Part shown: positions 37,213-48,055 of the stretch, piece after piece
Layout: every line of letters begins with the position of its first letter
Numbering within the stretch: the first letter of the stretch is position 1
Source of the DNA: Rhytidiadelphus loreus
Lineage: Eukaryota > Streptophyta > Bryopsida > Hypnales > Hylocomiaceae
Assembly (NCBI GenBank): GCA_947034895.1
Contig: OX344763.1
Span: 79,937,093-80,001,092 of the forward strand
Direction: 5' to 3'
Length of the DNA stretch: 64,000 nucleotides
Position numbers and translations under genes: made by a program
The notes under the pieces: model-generated
Databases searched by the model: none
What the model saw: the letters and a program-made list of their open reading frames with translations, nothing else
What the model was told of the DNA's origin: nothing

Positions 37213-39042
37213 ATGGCAGGGGTTAGTACGTGGTATACGGTCCCAGCCCGGAAGATTAGTCCGGTAATTCCGACGGACCCGTTGCACCTACGTCAATTAG
37301 AGGACGATTTGAAGGTCTTGGGGTGTGCAGGTTTGCTGAAAAAACCCTGGACCGTCCAGAGTGACCAGGTCCTCCGGGAGTTGGCGGTGGGTGCACCGAA
37401 TCAATACGACCAGACCGTACGAGGGCATCCGAACCAGTGGACGGAGGAGTTGTGGGCGGAGGTTTACGGGTTCCCAAAATCCGGAAATGAATTCACGACC
37501 CGGACGAACTAGTATCACCAGCACAAGTTCGTGAATCCGCCGCACCCGAAGGAAGGCTACGCCATTAAGGATTGCCGGGACGAGCGACACAAGCGACTGC
37601 TCCGATTTCTCCTACCGATCCTATATCCAGACAAGAGTTCCCGGGTTACGGTCACGATGGCCAACACGATATTCGGGGCATTCCAGGACCGGGTCGTTCA
37701 CTGGGGTCGGGTCATGGCGAATGTAGTGGGGCGGTGCACCGGAAACTTGACAAAGAACAAGTCGAACCCGCTCAGCACGTATCTCCTCCACCTGTACCAA
37801 CACCGGGAACTGCTGACGGAAGACGAATCGACGGATTACGAGACCGGGTTGATCATGCTGCAATGCAACTACACAGATGACGAGGAGCCGGAGACGCAGG
37901 ACTCTGAGAACGAGGATGAGGACGTCAAGCCGGAAGTGAAGAAAGAGAAGGTGGAGCCGGAACAAAAGTTGACACAGAGGGAGAAGGAGGAACGGGAGGA
38001 GGCATCAACAAGCCGGAGACGGAAGTCTACGGATCCGGCAGCCAGAGGTAAATTTCCGGGTCCCTTCCTCGTACATGATACAAAGGAATGGGAAGGACCA
38101 CGCTTCTTCGAGTGCGGAGAAGAGTGGATCCGGACCGCGAAGATGTACCACGACAGGCTCGCGGAGATTGTACTCCGGTCTGCGGACGTGATGTCCTACG
38201 AACCGGAGAACCTTCTGGACGTGCTGAAGGCGTTGCCGCCTGAGTCAGAATGGAACGAGATGAGGATGGAGATCCGGAAACTCAAGACGGAACGGGAGGA
38301 GCTCAAGGGGAAGCTAAGTTGGATGGAAGGAGAGCTGCACCACTCTCAAGAGGCGACGCAGAAGGCCTACCAGGCGTTCCAGACCTTCCAGAAGTGGATG
38401 GTGAGTCCGGCTGACCTCTACTACAAGGCGGCCCTTTATGACGAAATGCAGAAGACGTCCGCGGCCCTCACCAATACGAAGATCGTCCGGGTAATGGTGG
38501 AGATGTCGGGCAGGATGGAGGCGTCCTTGAAGGAGTTCCAGTCCATGATTGCAAACTTGGATCCGAACAAGCCCCTCGACTTCGGTGGATTTCCGGAAGT
38601 CCCGGATGTCATCGCCACACCATCCACCCAACCTCCCATCTCACCCGCAAAACGGACAGGTCAGTTTGGGTCTCTGCTAAACATAGTCAGCGTAGGAGGG
38701 TAGGGTCCCATATTTCCGGATCCGGGGATGCCGGTCCGGAGTAGTCTGGACGTTCGGATCGAGCTTGTGCAGAATCCGGCGCGTACACATTCGGAGCAGT
38801 TTGATGACATCGAACCGCCTCCGCCTGTGCCAATGCCGACGCCGGATCCGGTCCCCACTGAGCTCTTGGAGGAAGTAGAAGCTGAAGTAGAGGAGGATCT
38901 GCAGTCTTTGGAGAAAGCGGACCGGACTTTAGTTCACACGGACGAGACGGATTCTGTTAGTCCGCCAGTTCCGAAGACTTCAATTATCACCCGGGCGTCT
39001 CTCCAGACACCCCAGGGCAAGACTAGCACTCGGGGACAGTAA
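37213..39042 (+). pseudogene. Gag-like coiled-coil protein of the 3.4-kb insertion, two in-frame TAG
   Basis: A single frame of about 610 codons from ATG 37213 to the stop at 39040-39042, with TAG at 37510-37512 and 38701-38703. The N-terminal 200 residues are a globular basic region. A highly acidic Glu/Asp stretch follows (near 37880-37930), then a Lys/Glu-rich segment. A long heptad-like helix around 38250-38560 (EMRMEIRKLKTEREELKGK) is a likely coiled coil. The end is rich in Pro and acidic residues. This arrangement resembles structural gag-like proteins of plant retroelements, but there is no zinc knuckle, protease or polymerase. Codon use is GC-rich (many CGG, CCG). Whether TAG is leaky or damage cannot be told from sequence. 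Confidence 0.55.
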
Positions 39043-40188
39043 GGTTTCGACAGCAGTTCAAAGAAACCGCGTAAGGAAAGTAGGTAGTTAGACTGGTAGT
39101 TTTCCAGTTACCATTTTGTTAGACTAGGAGTTCCGGGTCTTCGTATAGAATCCGGATTCCGGATTTTTAGGGATGAGTTTCAGTAAACTTATCCGCCCGG
39201 GTTTTTAGGGCAATTTAGGATTGGGTGAAGCGGCACTTTCTACGGGTTTTCCGGCATGTTGTTTTTCTTTTAAAAAGAAGGGACCGCTTGTGGTCCCTCA
39301 TTCCTTTTCTTGCTATTCCTTATTTTTTGAGTAGTAAATATATGTTTGCATTTTATTGTCTTTTTATTCATTGCCTTAGTTTTCTTGTGGGTCCTAGCTT
39401 TCCTTTTCGTAGGGAGTTTTAAGGTTGTTTGGGCGTTTACTTGATAGTTTTGGCTAAAGAGTAGAGAGGTGGTAAGGAGGAGTCTGGATTCAGGGTTTCC
39501 CAGGTCTGTGAACTGTGTGTTTGTCCAAGGAAGGGGTTTTAGCGTTGTGCAGGAAGTTGTGCGGAGTCCGGCGTTGGTGGTGTGGGTGCGAGTCCGGAAG
39601 GCCAGGGAGGGTTCCATACGGAGATAAGCGACCGTCTGTGGAAAACCCCCACTCACCCGAAAAGCTCCGCCTGTTTGTAAATACAAGTCGGAGTTCTGGT
39701 ACCGGACCCCGTCTCAATTTCCGGGTAAGTCCTATATCTGTCGTTGTAGCAAGGGGGTTTGGGTTGTATTTTGAGTGACCTGCTTTTGAAGAAATTCGAA
39801 GTTGTGAGGGTTAGCCAGTCCGTACCTTGGTTGTGACGAAAAGTTCTTTGGGTCCGTGTCATTAGGAAGTTAGAGTTAAAGTGAGATACAAGGAGTGGTG
39901 TTGTCTTTATCCCTCTTAAAAAGTAAGAAAGGACCCTCTAAGGGTAAAACAGAGGTATCAAAAACCGTGTGTTTGAGTTACAGATCTGGTGACGGAAACG
40001 ATCCGGATCCGGTAGAGAGTCCGGGGAGGTATAGAATCCGAGTGGGGAGTGATATTTTGAAGTATTCACATTAATCGGATAAATAAGGAGTTTAGAACAC
40101 CCTCTGGGGTTCCTTGGGACGATATTCTGTGTCATCTTGCCACGTTGTTGTGGTTAAGAGATCTTACTACAGTACTGCGCGTACGATA
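39043..40188. other. 3' non-coding part of the 3.4-kb insertion
   Basis: Over 1.1 kb without a credible ORF. CCGG-rich words continue to about 40050. A segment near 39985 (CTGGTGACGGAAACG) faintly recalls a primer-binding-site context, but no LTR boundary precedes it. Confidence 0.4.
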
Positions 40189-40320
40189 GGCATTAAAGTA
40201 CAGAGTTAGGTTCATGGCCCAATTTTTACTTTCACATATGAGGTCATTCAAAGTGCCACCAATTGCAATTTCTATCAATTCATGACTTTATGAATAATTG
40301 CAACTTGCACAAGATGTTTC
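40189..40320 (+). repeat. Satellite array, remainder between the insertion and Element II
   Basis: Continues the interrupted unit (GGCATTAAAGTACAG ... GCAACTTGCACAAGATGTTTC) and stops where Element II starts. Confidence 0.9.
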
Positions 40321-40370
40321 AACACCATATTCATTAAAATGGGAGTTTTCCAATGAAATGGGAGTTCTAC
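40321..40370 (+). repeat. Element II terminal repeat, FCP1 side
   Basis: AACACCATATTCATTAAAAT then GGGAGTTTTCCAATGAAATG and GGAGTTC; 43 of the first 45 bases equal the FCP1-side end of Element I. The word AAATGGGAG occurs twice within it. Confidence 0.9.
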
Positions 40371-42613
40371 GAGCTTCATAAACTAAGAATGCAAGAAGAA
40401 TTTCATGCCCACCACCACAAGAGAAGAATACATTAATAGACAAACATAGACAATATGTCCAAAAGTAAAATCATAATGGCAATGTATTGAGTATTATGGA
40501 AGCTAGAACATGATGCTATTTGTAGATACTATGAATGCGATAACGATGATGCTAACTCTACATGCTATGACTGTGACCTACTCTTCAATATTTCTATTGC
40601 CTTTAATATTTCTGGCCCTTGACTATATCCTGTACTCCTAGCGGATAATTGTCGGGCATTCTCTTGTTGTTGTTTCTTTAAGGACCTCCGCTCCCAAGCA
40701 TCCCACGTACCAGTCCTACAATAAAGAGAAGGCAATCCATCATTTCTTTTGCATTGTCGTTTTACGATATCCAAAGAAGACAGACGAGGTAGTGCGTCTT
40801 CAACTATTGCATTCCGCTTCTCCAATTGCATACTCTTCACAGCTTTGGAAGTGTTGCCCAACATGGCAACAGATATAGGCATTGAATCCTCCACCTACCA
40901 AAACCAATAAAATAAGACATTTATAATAATCCACAACGTCTACAGTGCAAAACATAAAGACAGACACAATTGCTGAAACATTTCACTCAATCACTGATAA
41001 TACACCTCCATAAAGGCCACCACACCTACTTCTTCATCGTAGATCTTCCTCTGCGTTTCCAAATTGACTACAGATTGATCCTGGGTCGTTTGCAACGAGA
41101 CTTTAGAAGAGATGGAGTATGCATTACTTTGGGGCGCTTCCCTCCATTGGGAGGACTATCAACAACGCCATCGTCTATGTCCATCATTGAAAAATCCATT
41201 GTCGACTGTGCAATGGCCTCTAAGTACATGACACCCAAGAAGACATCTATCATGCTTGAGGTGGATCCTCCCCACAGCATTGTCTCTACGGAAAGGAAAC
41301 AATTCCCACGGCCTCTCTACATGCAGTCTCCTAATCCAAGGCAGGAGTTCAAATATGAGGACCCCGTCTCTCGGCCCCTCTCCGTCAAATGACCATGAGT
41401 CTAAGAGCACTACGTTCGCGGGATCATTCAAGAAGTGTTTCTCGAGACTGTCGTCTACTATTATAGTGTTGTCCTTAGTGAAGATGGACCCCTTCAATTT
41501 GTACAACCTTTCCAATGGCTTGAGAAATAGGTCCTTGCGCGATCTCCTCAACCTGTAGTTCTTTAGCATGCCATTCCAATCTCTAGATTTCATGACGACA
41601 CATTGTTCTTGGCCGAGGACACTAGAGGGGGGCATCAGGCCGTGGAAGAGAAAATTAGCAACGAGCTTGGCATAGGATTGGTCCATGGAGCTCCATATTA
41701 CGACGTTTGCGAAGGAGGTCAACTCCCGCACGAACCTTCTCACATGGGGTCGGAAAGTGACCCTTTCCATCTCCATGATGAAGCTCTCCGCTCTCGGGAC
41801 TACCTCATGAAGAGAGCATACTCTCCTTTCTTTTATGTGATATCTCATATCATCACAAAAGCACAGAAGTCCATTCAGATCTAGAACGACATTGAGCCAT
41901 TTCTTATTGAATCTGGATGTGAAAGGACTACAAATTTGCACATCCGCCACAAAATCACCTACAATTCCCTCACTGGTACCCTGCTCATAAGGAACAGAGA
42001 CACATCGAAAATTACACTAGGTCAAATTCGATTGCGAAGGCTACACCGAAGTGGGGCATAGCAGACTATAGAACACATCAATGAGGCCAACAAATAAACA
42101 ATGTTTTGAAGTTTGAACCAAGGTCAGCCACAATGACCACGACACACACAACACTACAATCATGGCAAAGTACATACCACATCTTCCAACGAAACATTTC
42201 GAGGAGACGATTCAGGATCTTCTTGTTCACCGCAAGGAACATCATCTATCATCACCTCCGCGACTTTGTGAATGACTTCAAGCACCTCCGCGACATCGGG
42301 GCTAGCTTCGAAGACCTCTGCATCGTGTTGAAGAAGAGGATCATCCTCAACCTGATCTGCCGCGGGACATGAAGGAGACACCTATAGTTGAGGATCATCC
42401 ACAACAGGCCCAGGACATGGAGCAACATAGTCGACACATTCAGACCCTACGACTGTGGCAATTGAACACGACAAGGATGTGGTAAGAAAAAAAATATATT
42501 ACGATGTCTCACGAAGAGAGAAAATGATACAAAATGCGTGTAGTTTGGCCTATCCTAGAACTAATTGAAAGTGTCAGTGCTAGTCAAAGTAATACACGCA
42601 CAGCGGAAGGAGC

Positions 42614-42634
42614 TTCAACTTGAGTCGAGTTGAA
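42614..42634. repeat. Palindrome, Element II
   Basis: TCAACTTGAGTCGAGTTGA, perfect arms, in non-coding sequence between two exons of the FCP1-like gene. Confidence 0.85.
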
Positions 42635-43742
42635 ATACATGCTAAGAGAGTCACAAGGAACAACCTGGAGGAGCATCAGTCATAGGGTCCCGTGACTGCT
42701 CCGCATGTACCCCTTCCGCCGGCGTCCTGTCAACTACACCCTCGGTCTGAGGATCAAAAGGGATGTCTGCCAAATCCTTTGCCATGTCGTCTTGACCTTC
42801 ATCCTCACCCTCGTGATCAGGCTCAGCCGCATCATCTTCGAGATCTGTGGCGGTGAAGGATGGAGTTGGCGTTGGCAACACACCTTCGGATGTCGTCGTA
42901 TTATGTGATGGATTCGGGGACGACGTCGGTTGTTGCATGGCACTGTCCGTGGATGTGTGAGGCCGGTTGCCAAGCATGAGCCAGGAAGATGTTTCTGCCA
43001 AAGACATCTACTGCAATGGCGCAACCGCTAGAAGAAGGTCCGGGTGGATCTACCTCACGGTTGTCACCACCAACTGAGGGATGTTGGAGACGATGTCTTT
43101 AATGAACTGCATGCTATCCTCTCTCGCCCTTCTGTTTTCTTCCCGCATCTCCTCTCTTGTCCTTCTATTTTCCTCTCTTAACTCCTCAATCATCCAATTC
43201 TAGTTCTCGGGGACTGATTCAAGATCAGGATTCTTTCTCTTTTTGGACGGGCGCCTACTGGAGACCGGGGTCATCTGAGGTTGAGTGGAAAGAGGGGTCA
43301 CATGTCTTTGAGCCGAGGTGTCCGAGGAACCCCTCATGTCGCTAGACGCGGGAACACCCTCCGACAACCCTGTACCCTGAGGAAGCAACTCCCCGATGTT
43401 TTCGGCTGCCAGATCCATCCATTCCTCTCCCTCTCGACATCGTCACCTTCATCCTCATCCAAGTTAATGGCAACGTCTCTCCGAGACCCTTGGATTGCGG
43501 CTTCCTCGGCATCCATCATCCTCTCCTTGCCTTTAGTAGAGCTGCAGGCACCCTTGGTGAACTTCCTTGTGTGAACTCTTTAATCCACGAAGTAACTTGA
43601 ATCAAGGAAATCATCCTTGTCAAGGTATTCGGAAGCAACAGCCAACGTCAGAAACTTCTCATTGTATTTGGAGTCGCCAATGACGTAGTGCTCCAGTGAC
43701 AGCATCTGAAAACGATCAGGGAAACGAAGAGGTCAGATACCA

Positions 43743-43811
43743 TTTCAACTCGACTCGAGATGAAACAGATATACAAAACAATCTGGCATTCAACTCGCAT
43801 CGAGATAAATT
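43743..43811. repeat. Two intronic palindromes, Element II
   Basis: TTCAACTCGACTCGAGATGA at 43744 and TTCAACTCGCATCGAGATAA at 43790, in the intron matching the Element I intron at 30509-30726, which also carries two. Confidence 0.8.
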
Positions 43812-45223
43812 ACAAGACTATATATAGAAACTTACCAATGCGGCACATATGACTTTTCCCCCACCGAAAATGGAGAGTACGTTCTCTTGAGGCCCAGCAA
43901 ACAGACTCAACACCTGCAAATAAAAATCTATACGTAATTCAGTGTTGTAAATTCTGTAATCCAAGTCGTTGGTGGCCCTTGACCTAGAATACCGTCCTTT
44001 TGGTAGGGCCTCAAATTTCTTGGGGATCTTCTTGCTCAACTTCACCCCCTTCTTGATCAAGAAGATCAAGTGCACGGATTCCTTTGCCTTATTTGATTTC
44101 TCGGGTGCATCGCAAATCCGCTCCCAAACTGACGGAACGTACTCAGCAAAATGTACGGTGTACACTTCGCCGTACGTTGAGGTCCGGATGTGCGATCTAA
44201 GATCAACCTGAAGGTCCATATCACCGCGTATCCACAACCAGACACTCGGGTCCTTAACCGTGGGCTGGTCCATCGTCGACAGAATACTCATAAAGGGCTC
44301 AAAGTACAGATCCGAGTCCTTCGTCCTCTCCCTATTGATGGATCCAGGGATGTTGCGGAAGTCCATCACCGCCAATTTGATGCTCTAGCTGACTTCCTCC
44401 TCCCACACATTGGTATCCCAACCCACAAGCTCGTCGTCCTTCATGTCTAAGGGCGATAGAAGGCCCTCTCCTTGGGCTTGACAAACTTGCCCTTGCTGCC
44501 TATAAAAATCTTGAAAAATTGGGCAACCATCGGTGAGAGCTCTTCAATGCTCTTATTTTTGTTGTAGGGCATTTTCACAAGGGAGTAGAATTCATCCGGC
44601 GGACCTGAAATGAGGGTGTTCTTCGTGGCCCTCATCACATTGTGCGCCTTCTTAAATTCCTTCCACTTGTCCCTCCGAAAATTGCCTTCGTTGTTGTACA
44701 AGCTCAGACTTTTTTTGAGGAAGAAGATCTGCCTGCGGATTATCTGCTTCCTTTTGCACCTCTCGAGCCACTCCTTGGTTGTGTAGCAGTTCTCGAGAAC
44801 CCCGGTGGACTTCTTCATCGTCACCTTCGGATGCGTTAAGTCTCTGTTCGGGGTCCTGCCGAGTAGATGCAAAGCCACCTCTTGAGATCCCCCTCATTGC
44901 AGTTCCCGAGCCACTTGAAGAACTTTCGGGACATGACCCCATCTCTTTCTTGATCCCATCCCTTGGTCTGCCTGAACTTCAACAAGGTGTCGGGATCTGT
45001 AAGCTGCCTTTAGGAATTCATGGAGATCACCTCGCTCTAGAGGTCATACACTTCCTTAGAAGCAGTGATGATCTTCAGTTCGTTATGGATGTCCAAGTCC
45101 TTCTCCTTCTTTCTGCTCAATGCTCCTTGGAACTTCTTCACATCTATCATAGCAAACCTCAACCTCACTACGTCCATAAAATCCTGCAGGTACATTCAGA
45201 GAAATTCCATTAATCAAGGTTCA

Positions 45224-45311
45224 ATCAACTCGACCCGAGTTGAATGCGTACACGAGGGTAATATATCAAACAAATTCAACAGGTAGGAAATTCAACTTGA
45301 CCCGAGTTGAA
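45224..45311. repeat. Two intronic palindromes, Element II
   Basis: TCAACTCGACCCGAGTTGA at 45225 and TCAACTTGACCCGAGTTGA at 45292, in the intron that corresponds to 29051-29154 of Element I. Confidence 0.85.
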
Positions 45312-46804
45312 TTACTGTACTTACCCTAAATCGCTTCTGGTTGTTCATGTCCTTGATCGTCTTTCGAGGCCTATCTGAGGCCCTGCCCAATTCAGTGGGC
45401 TCTTTGTCAAGAGGAGGACAACCCATCTTCTCCCAGACAAATCGGGCTCCCATGATGTTGGTGGCCCACGTCGGCATGAAGTTTTGGAAATGGTTCACCC
45501 GGTTGTAGTAGGCCGAGATTTCCGTATGACGTGGTCGTTCTTGTTCCAGACGACGAAACACTCCCACGTCTTAAACTTCTCTGCCTTTGCTTTAATCGCG
45601 GGCATCAACTGCATGCGCTTCGACGCAGCGACGATATGCTGTCCATTCACCATCCAAAACCGCATATCCTTGATTTCCTCAAAGGTCTACGGCTTGCTCT
45701 TCAGGTTCTGGGGCATGACGCACAACGTCATCTTCTTGTCAGGGTCAGGCATGTTCAACAAGAAGTTCAGAGACTTTATGATTCCTTGCTCTTCAAGGCC
45801 TTGGATGTTCAAGTTCTCGGGAGGCGTCTCCAACTGCTCAATCGGAATGACGAACTTCATTCCGATTGCCGGCACATACGAGTCAGTGCACTCTTTCCAA
45901 TATGCCTCGTATGTCCGGTTGGAGTCCTCAAAGTCTATTTCCTTGATGTCCCCTCCCAAGTCCTTGGGAATGTCCGTGAGGTCCGACACCATACTCTCAT
46001 CAAGTTGATGAGATGTCCCGGCCTTGGCTATGCCCTTCGCGGCGGCTCTCTTGCTTCCAAACGAAGGGGTCAGTGATGGGTTCCCTTTGGCAAACTTCTT
46101 AGTTTGTTTAAGTCTCGTGTGACTCCGCCCCATTCCTAGTGTTCCGATGGCTAGAGAACTGTGACTAGGGTTCTGACTGTTGTAGTCTCTGACTACAGAG
46201 GTAGGCCTCATCTCTTTTTTCTTCTGCATAATCATGACGTGACCCCTCTCGAAGTCTAGCTTCAGATGGTTCAAGCGGGACAGGAGAGTTTTGGATGCCA
46301 AGGGTGCGCCATTATTTGCCACCCACTTTTTCTGGTCGATGGCAGTTTGGATTGGTACTATGAGGTCCTCGTAATCAGTGTCCATTAGACTACGAAGATA
46401 CTCGGAGATGTTGAAAATTGTCTTGCGCGCATCGACATTGTAGGAGAATATGTATGGTTTCTCCTGCTCAAGGTCCACCGTCTCGTAGGACACAAATATC
46501 ACACCATTTTGTTCGCTACTGAAGTTTGTTACTGACTCTGTCAAAGAAACAAGGAGGGTGGCATCGAACTTCCGGAACTTCATCCTGAATGCCAAATGAT
46601 TGGTCATTGGCACTAAGACCACGGTCCAATACTCAACTTCGTGAGGGTCCTGCCACTCCTAGCACTCGCCCAAAATCGTGTCATCGATTAGATCATCAAC
46701 TTGTTCCGGGGGGATGTCGTAGTACTTATATGTGGCTTGGAGCTTTGATCTCTGATCTTCCATATCTGAAATATTCCCAACAAAAAAATTGTCAGGTCCA
46801 GTAT

Positions 46805-47266
46805 ATTTAACTCGAGTCGAGTTAAATATATGCATCAAGGGGTATAAGTTATTGTCATCTTTCTGATTCAGTCTACACTCGTTCTCATTATCTGAATCTA
46901 TAATGTAGTGTTCAACTCAAGTAGAGTTGAATATGACTGGGTTTTTTTAACTTATTGGAGCGAGATGACTTAAGGTATTGTTATTTCGTTTTTAGAATAT
47001 GTATTTTCATGCTGATCAACTCGACTTGAGTTGAATTCACAAGAATTGCATATGTGCTTTTATGTTCATTCTAGTTTTTATTTGTTATTTATCTCGACCC
47101 GAGATGAATTGTGTCATTTATGTCTTCCATTTCGTCTTTGAACTTGCATAAATGTTTGATTGTTGTTGCATTTGAAGACCTAAAGCCGATTTTTTTCTAT
47201 ATACTTATATTTCTTATGGCTGTGTTATCCAACAATCGTGCAATTCAACTCGGCTCGAGTTGAATT
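46805..47266. repeat. Palindrome cluster upstream of the FCP1-like gene, Element II
   Basis: Sites at 46805 (TTAACTCGAGTCGAGTTAA core), 46911, 47014 (TCAACTCGACTTGAGTTGA), 47091 (ATCTCGACCCGAGATGA) and 47243 (TTCAACTCGGCTCGAGTTGA), with a weaker one near 47323. The gene's ATG at 46763 lies 2 nt past an ATTTCAG acceptor, so these are probably in a 5'-UTR intron. Confidence 0.85.
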
Positions 47267-47389
47267 TCAGTGTAGGGGTCTTTTTTTTGTAGTTCGCGTT
47301 CGCTTATTCAGGATTCCATCAAGTTGAACTGACATCGAGTTGAACTTACATCGACCTCAAGCCAAAATGGTACGAGAAATCACTGAAAT

Positions 47390-48055
47390 CACGAGACATT
47401 GATTTCATTCATACCAATGCAACAAATGATACAGAGAATGCAACATCTAAAGCACAAAATGCAACAAAGAATGCAACAAGTGCAACACAGAATGCAACAA
47501 ATGCAACAAGTGCAACACAGTATCCAAACTGAAATGCAAACTAAATGCAACACAATATCCAAATTGAAATCGGAAATCGGAAATCCAAAAAATGGAAGGA
47601 GCATACCTGAAATTGTAAAGCGCCGCTACGTCATAGAGCTTGGGCGGCAGCAACGGGAAATCCAAGCAGAAAGAGCATATCAATAAAGAATGGCACCCAA
47701 GCACAATTGCCGCAAAAACTCGCAGAAGGAAGGCGGACTCACGAGAGGTCACTCACACAACACACTCACGCGAGGTCACTCACGAAACCCTAAACCTAAA
47801 CCCTAAATTAAAGAACAAGAACCCAAAAGTGATACTGAAGAACCCTACACCGAAAAACAAGAACCGGAGAACACACAGAAACGGTGGTTATACGGAGAAT
47901 ACACAGAAACTTGGCAAACCCCTTCCAACACGCCGCAAACTCCTGCCCACACGTCACAGACAAACATGCAAACTCGTACCAACACTCCGCAAACTTCTAC
48001 CAAGACGTTGGAAACTCCTGCCAACACGTCGCACAACTCCGCAAAAGACAAGGTA
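47390..48055. repeat. Minisatellites and CCCTAAA motif upstream of the FCP1-like gene, Element II
   Basis: 47415-47555 repeats AATGCAACAA/GTGCAACACAG. 47740-47785 repeats ACTCACGCGAGGTC. 47785-47808 is AACCCTAAACCTAAACCC. 47910-48045 repeats a ~20-bp unit (CAAACTCCTGCCAACACGTC). Frames reading through these are Gln/Met- or Cys-rich only because of the repeats. Confidence 0.8.

Larger units (their letters stand above)
36782..40188 (+). mobile_element. 3.4-kb insertion with 5-bp target duplication, no LTR seen
   Basis: It splits one satellite unit: ...GTTG|GGCAT before 36782 and GGCAT|TAAAG after 40188. The 5-bp GGCAT duplication fits LTR-retroelement integration, and the left end starts TGTCGG, but the right end is ACGATA and I find no direct terminal repeat. 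A TATA box (TATATAAA, 37099-37106) precedes the ORF by about 110 bp. The interior is rich in CCGG/CGGA words, unlike its surroundings. It may be a non-autonomous or unusual element, or one that lost an LTR. Confidence 0.7.
40565..46763 (-). pseudogene. Multi-exon gene with NGQH motif and FCP1/HAD phosphatase-like domain (Element II)
   Basis: Minus-strand counterpart of 27611-34288, from ATG 46763 to the TAG at 40565. Shared blocks in order: TDSYVPAIGMKF..LLNMPDPDKKMTLCVMP, VNGQHIVAASKRM (near 45635), ISAYYNRVNHFQ, NELKIITA, THPKVTMKKSTGVLENCYT, YRIYNTELRIDFY, GGGKVICAALV and YFVD. The HAD block at 41159-41950 has LDLNGLL, RPHVRRFV, IWSSM, KDLFLKPL and NTIIVDDS. The tail is GPEILKAIEILKS. As in Element I the second Asp of the HAD motif is Asn. 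Damage: TAG at 46659-46661, about 45688, 45044 and 44396; TAA near 45017 and 43582; frameshifts near 45545 and 44450. Intron positions agree with Element I. It diverges from the transposase gene. Confidence 0.7.

Noticed and set aside
36782..40188. Complete LTR retrotransposon
   Set aside because: No direct terminal repeats, protease, reverse transcriptase or integrase could be found.
47399..47752. Gln/Met-rich (plus) and Cys/Leu-rich (minus) frames
   Set aside because: Both derive from the AATGCAACAA minisatellite.
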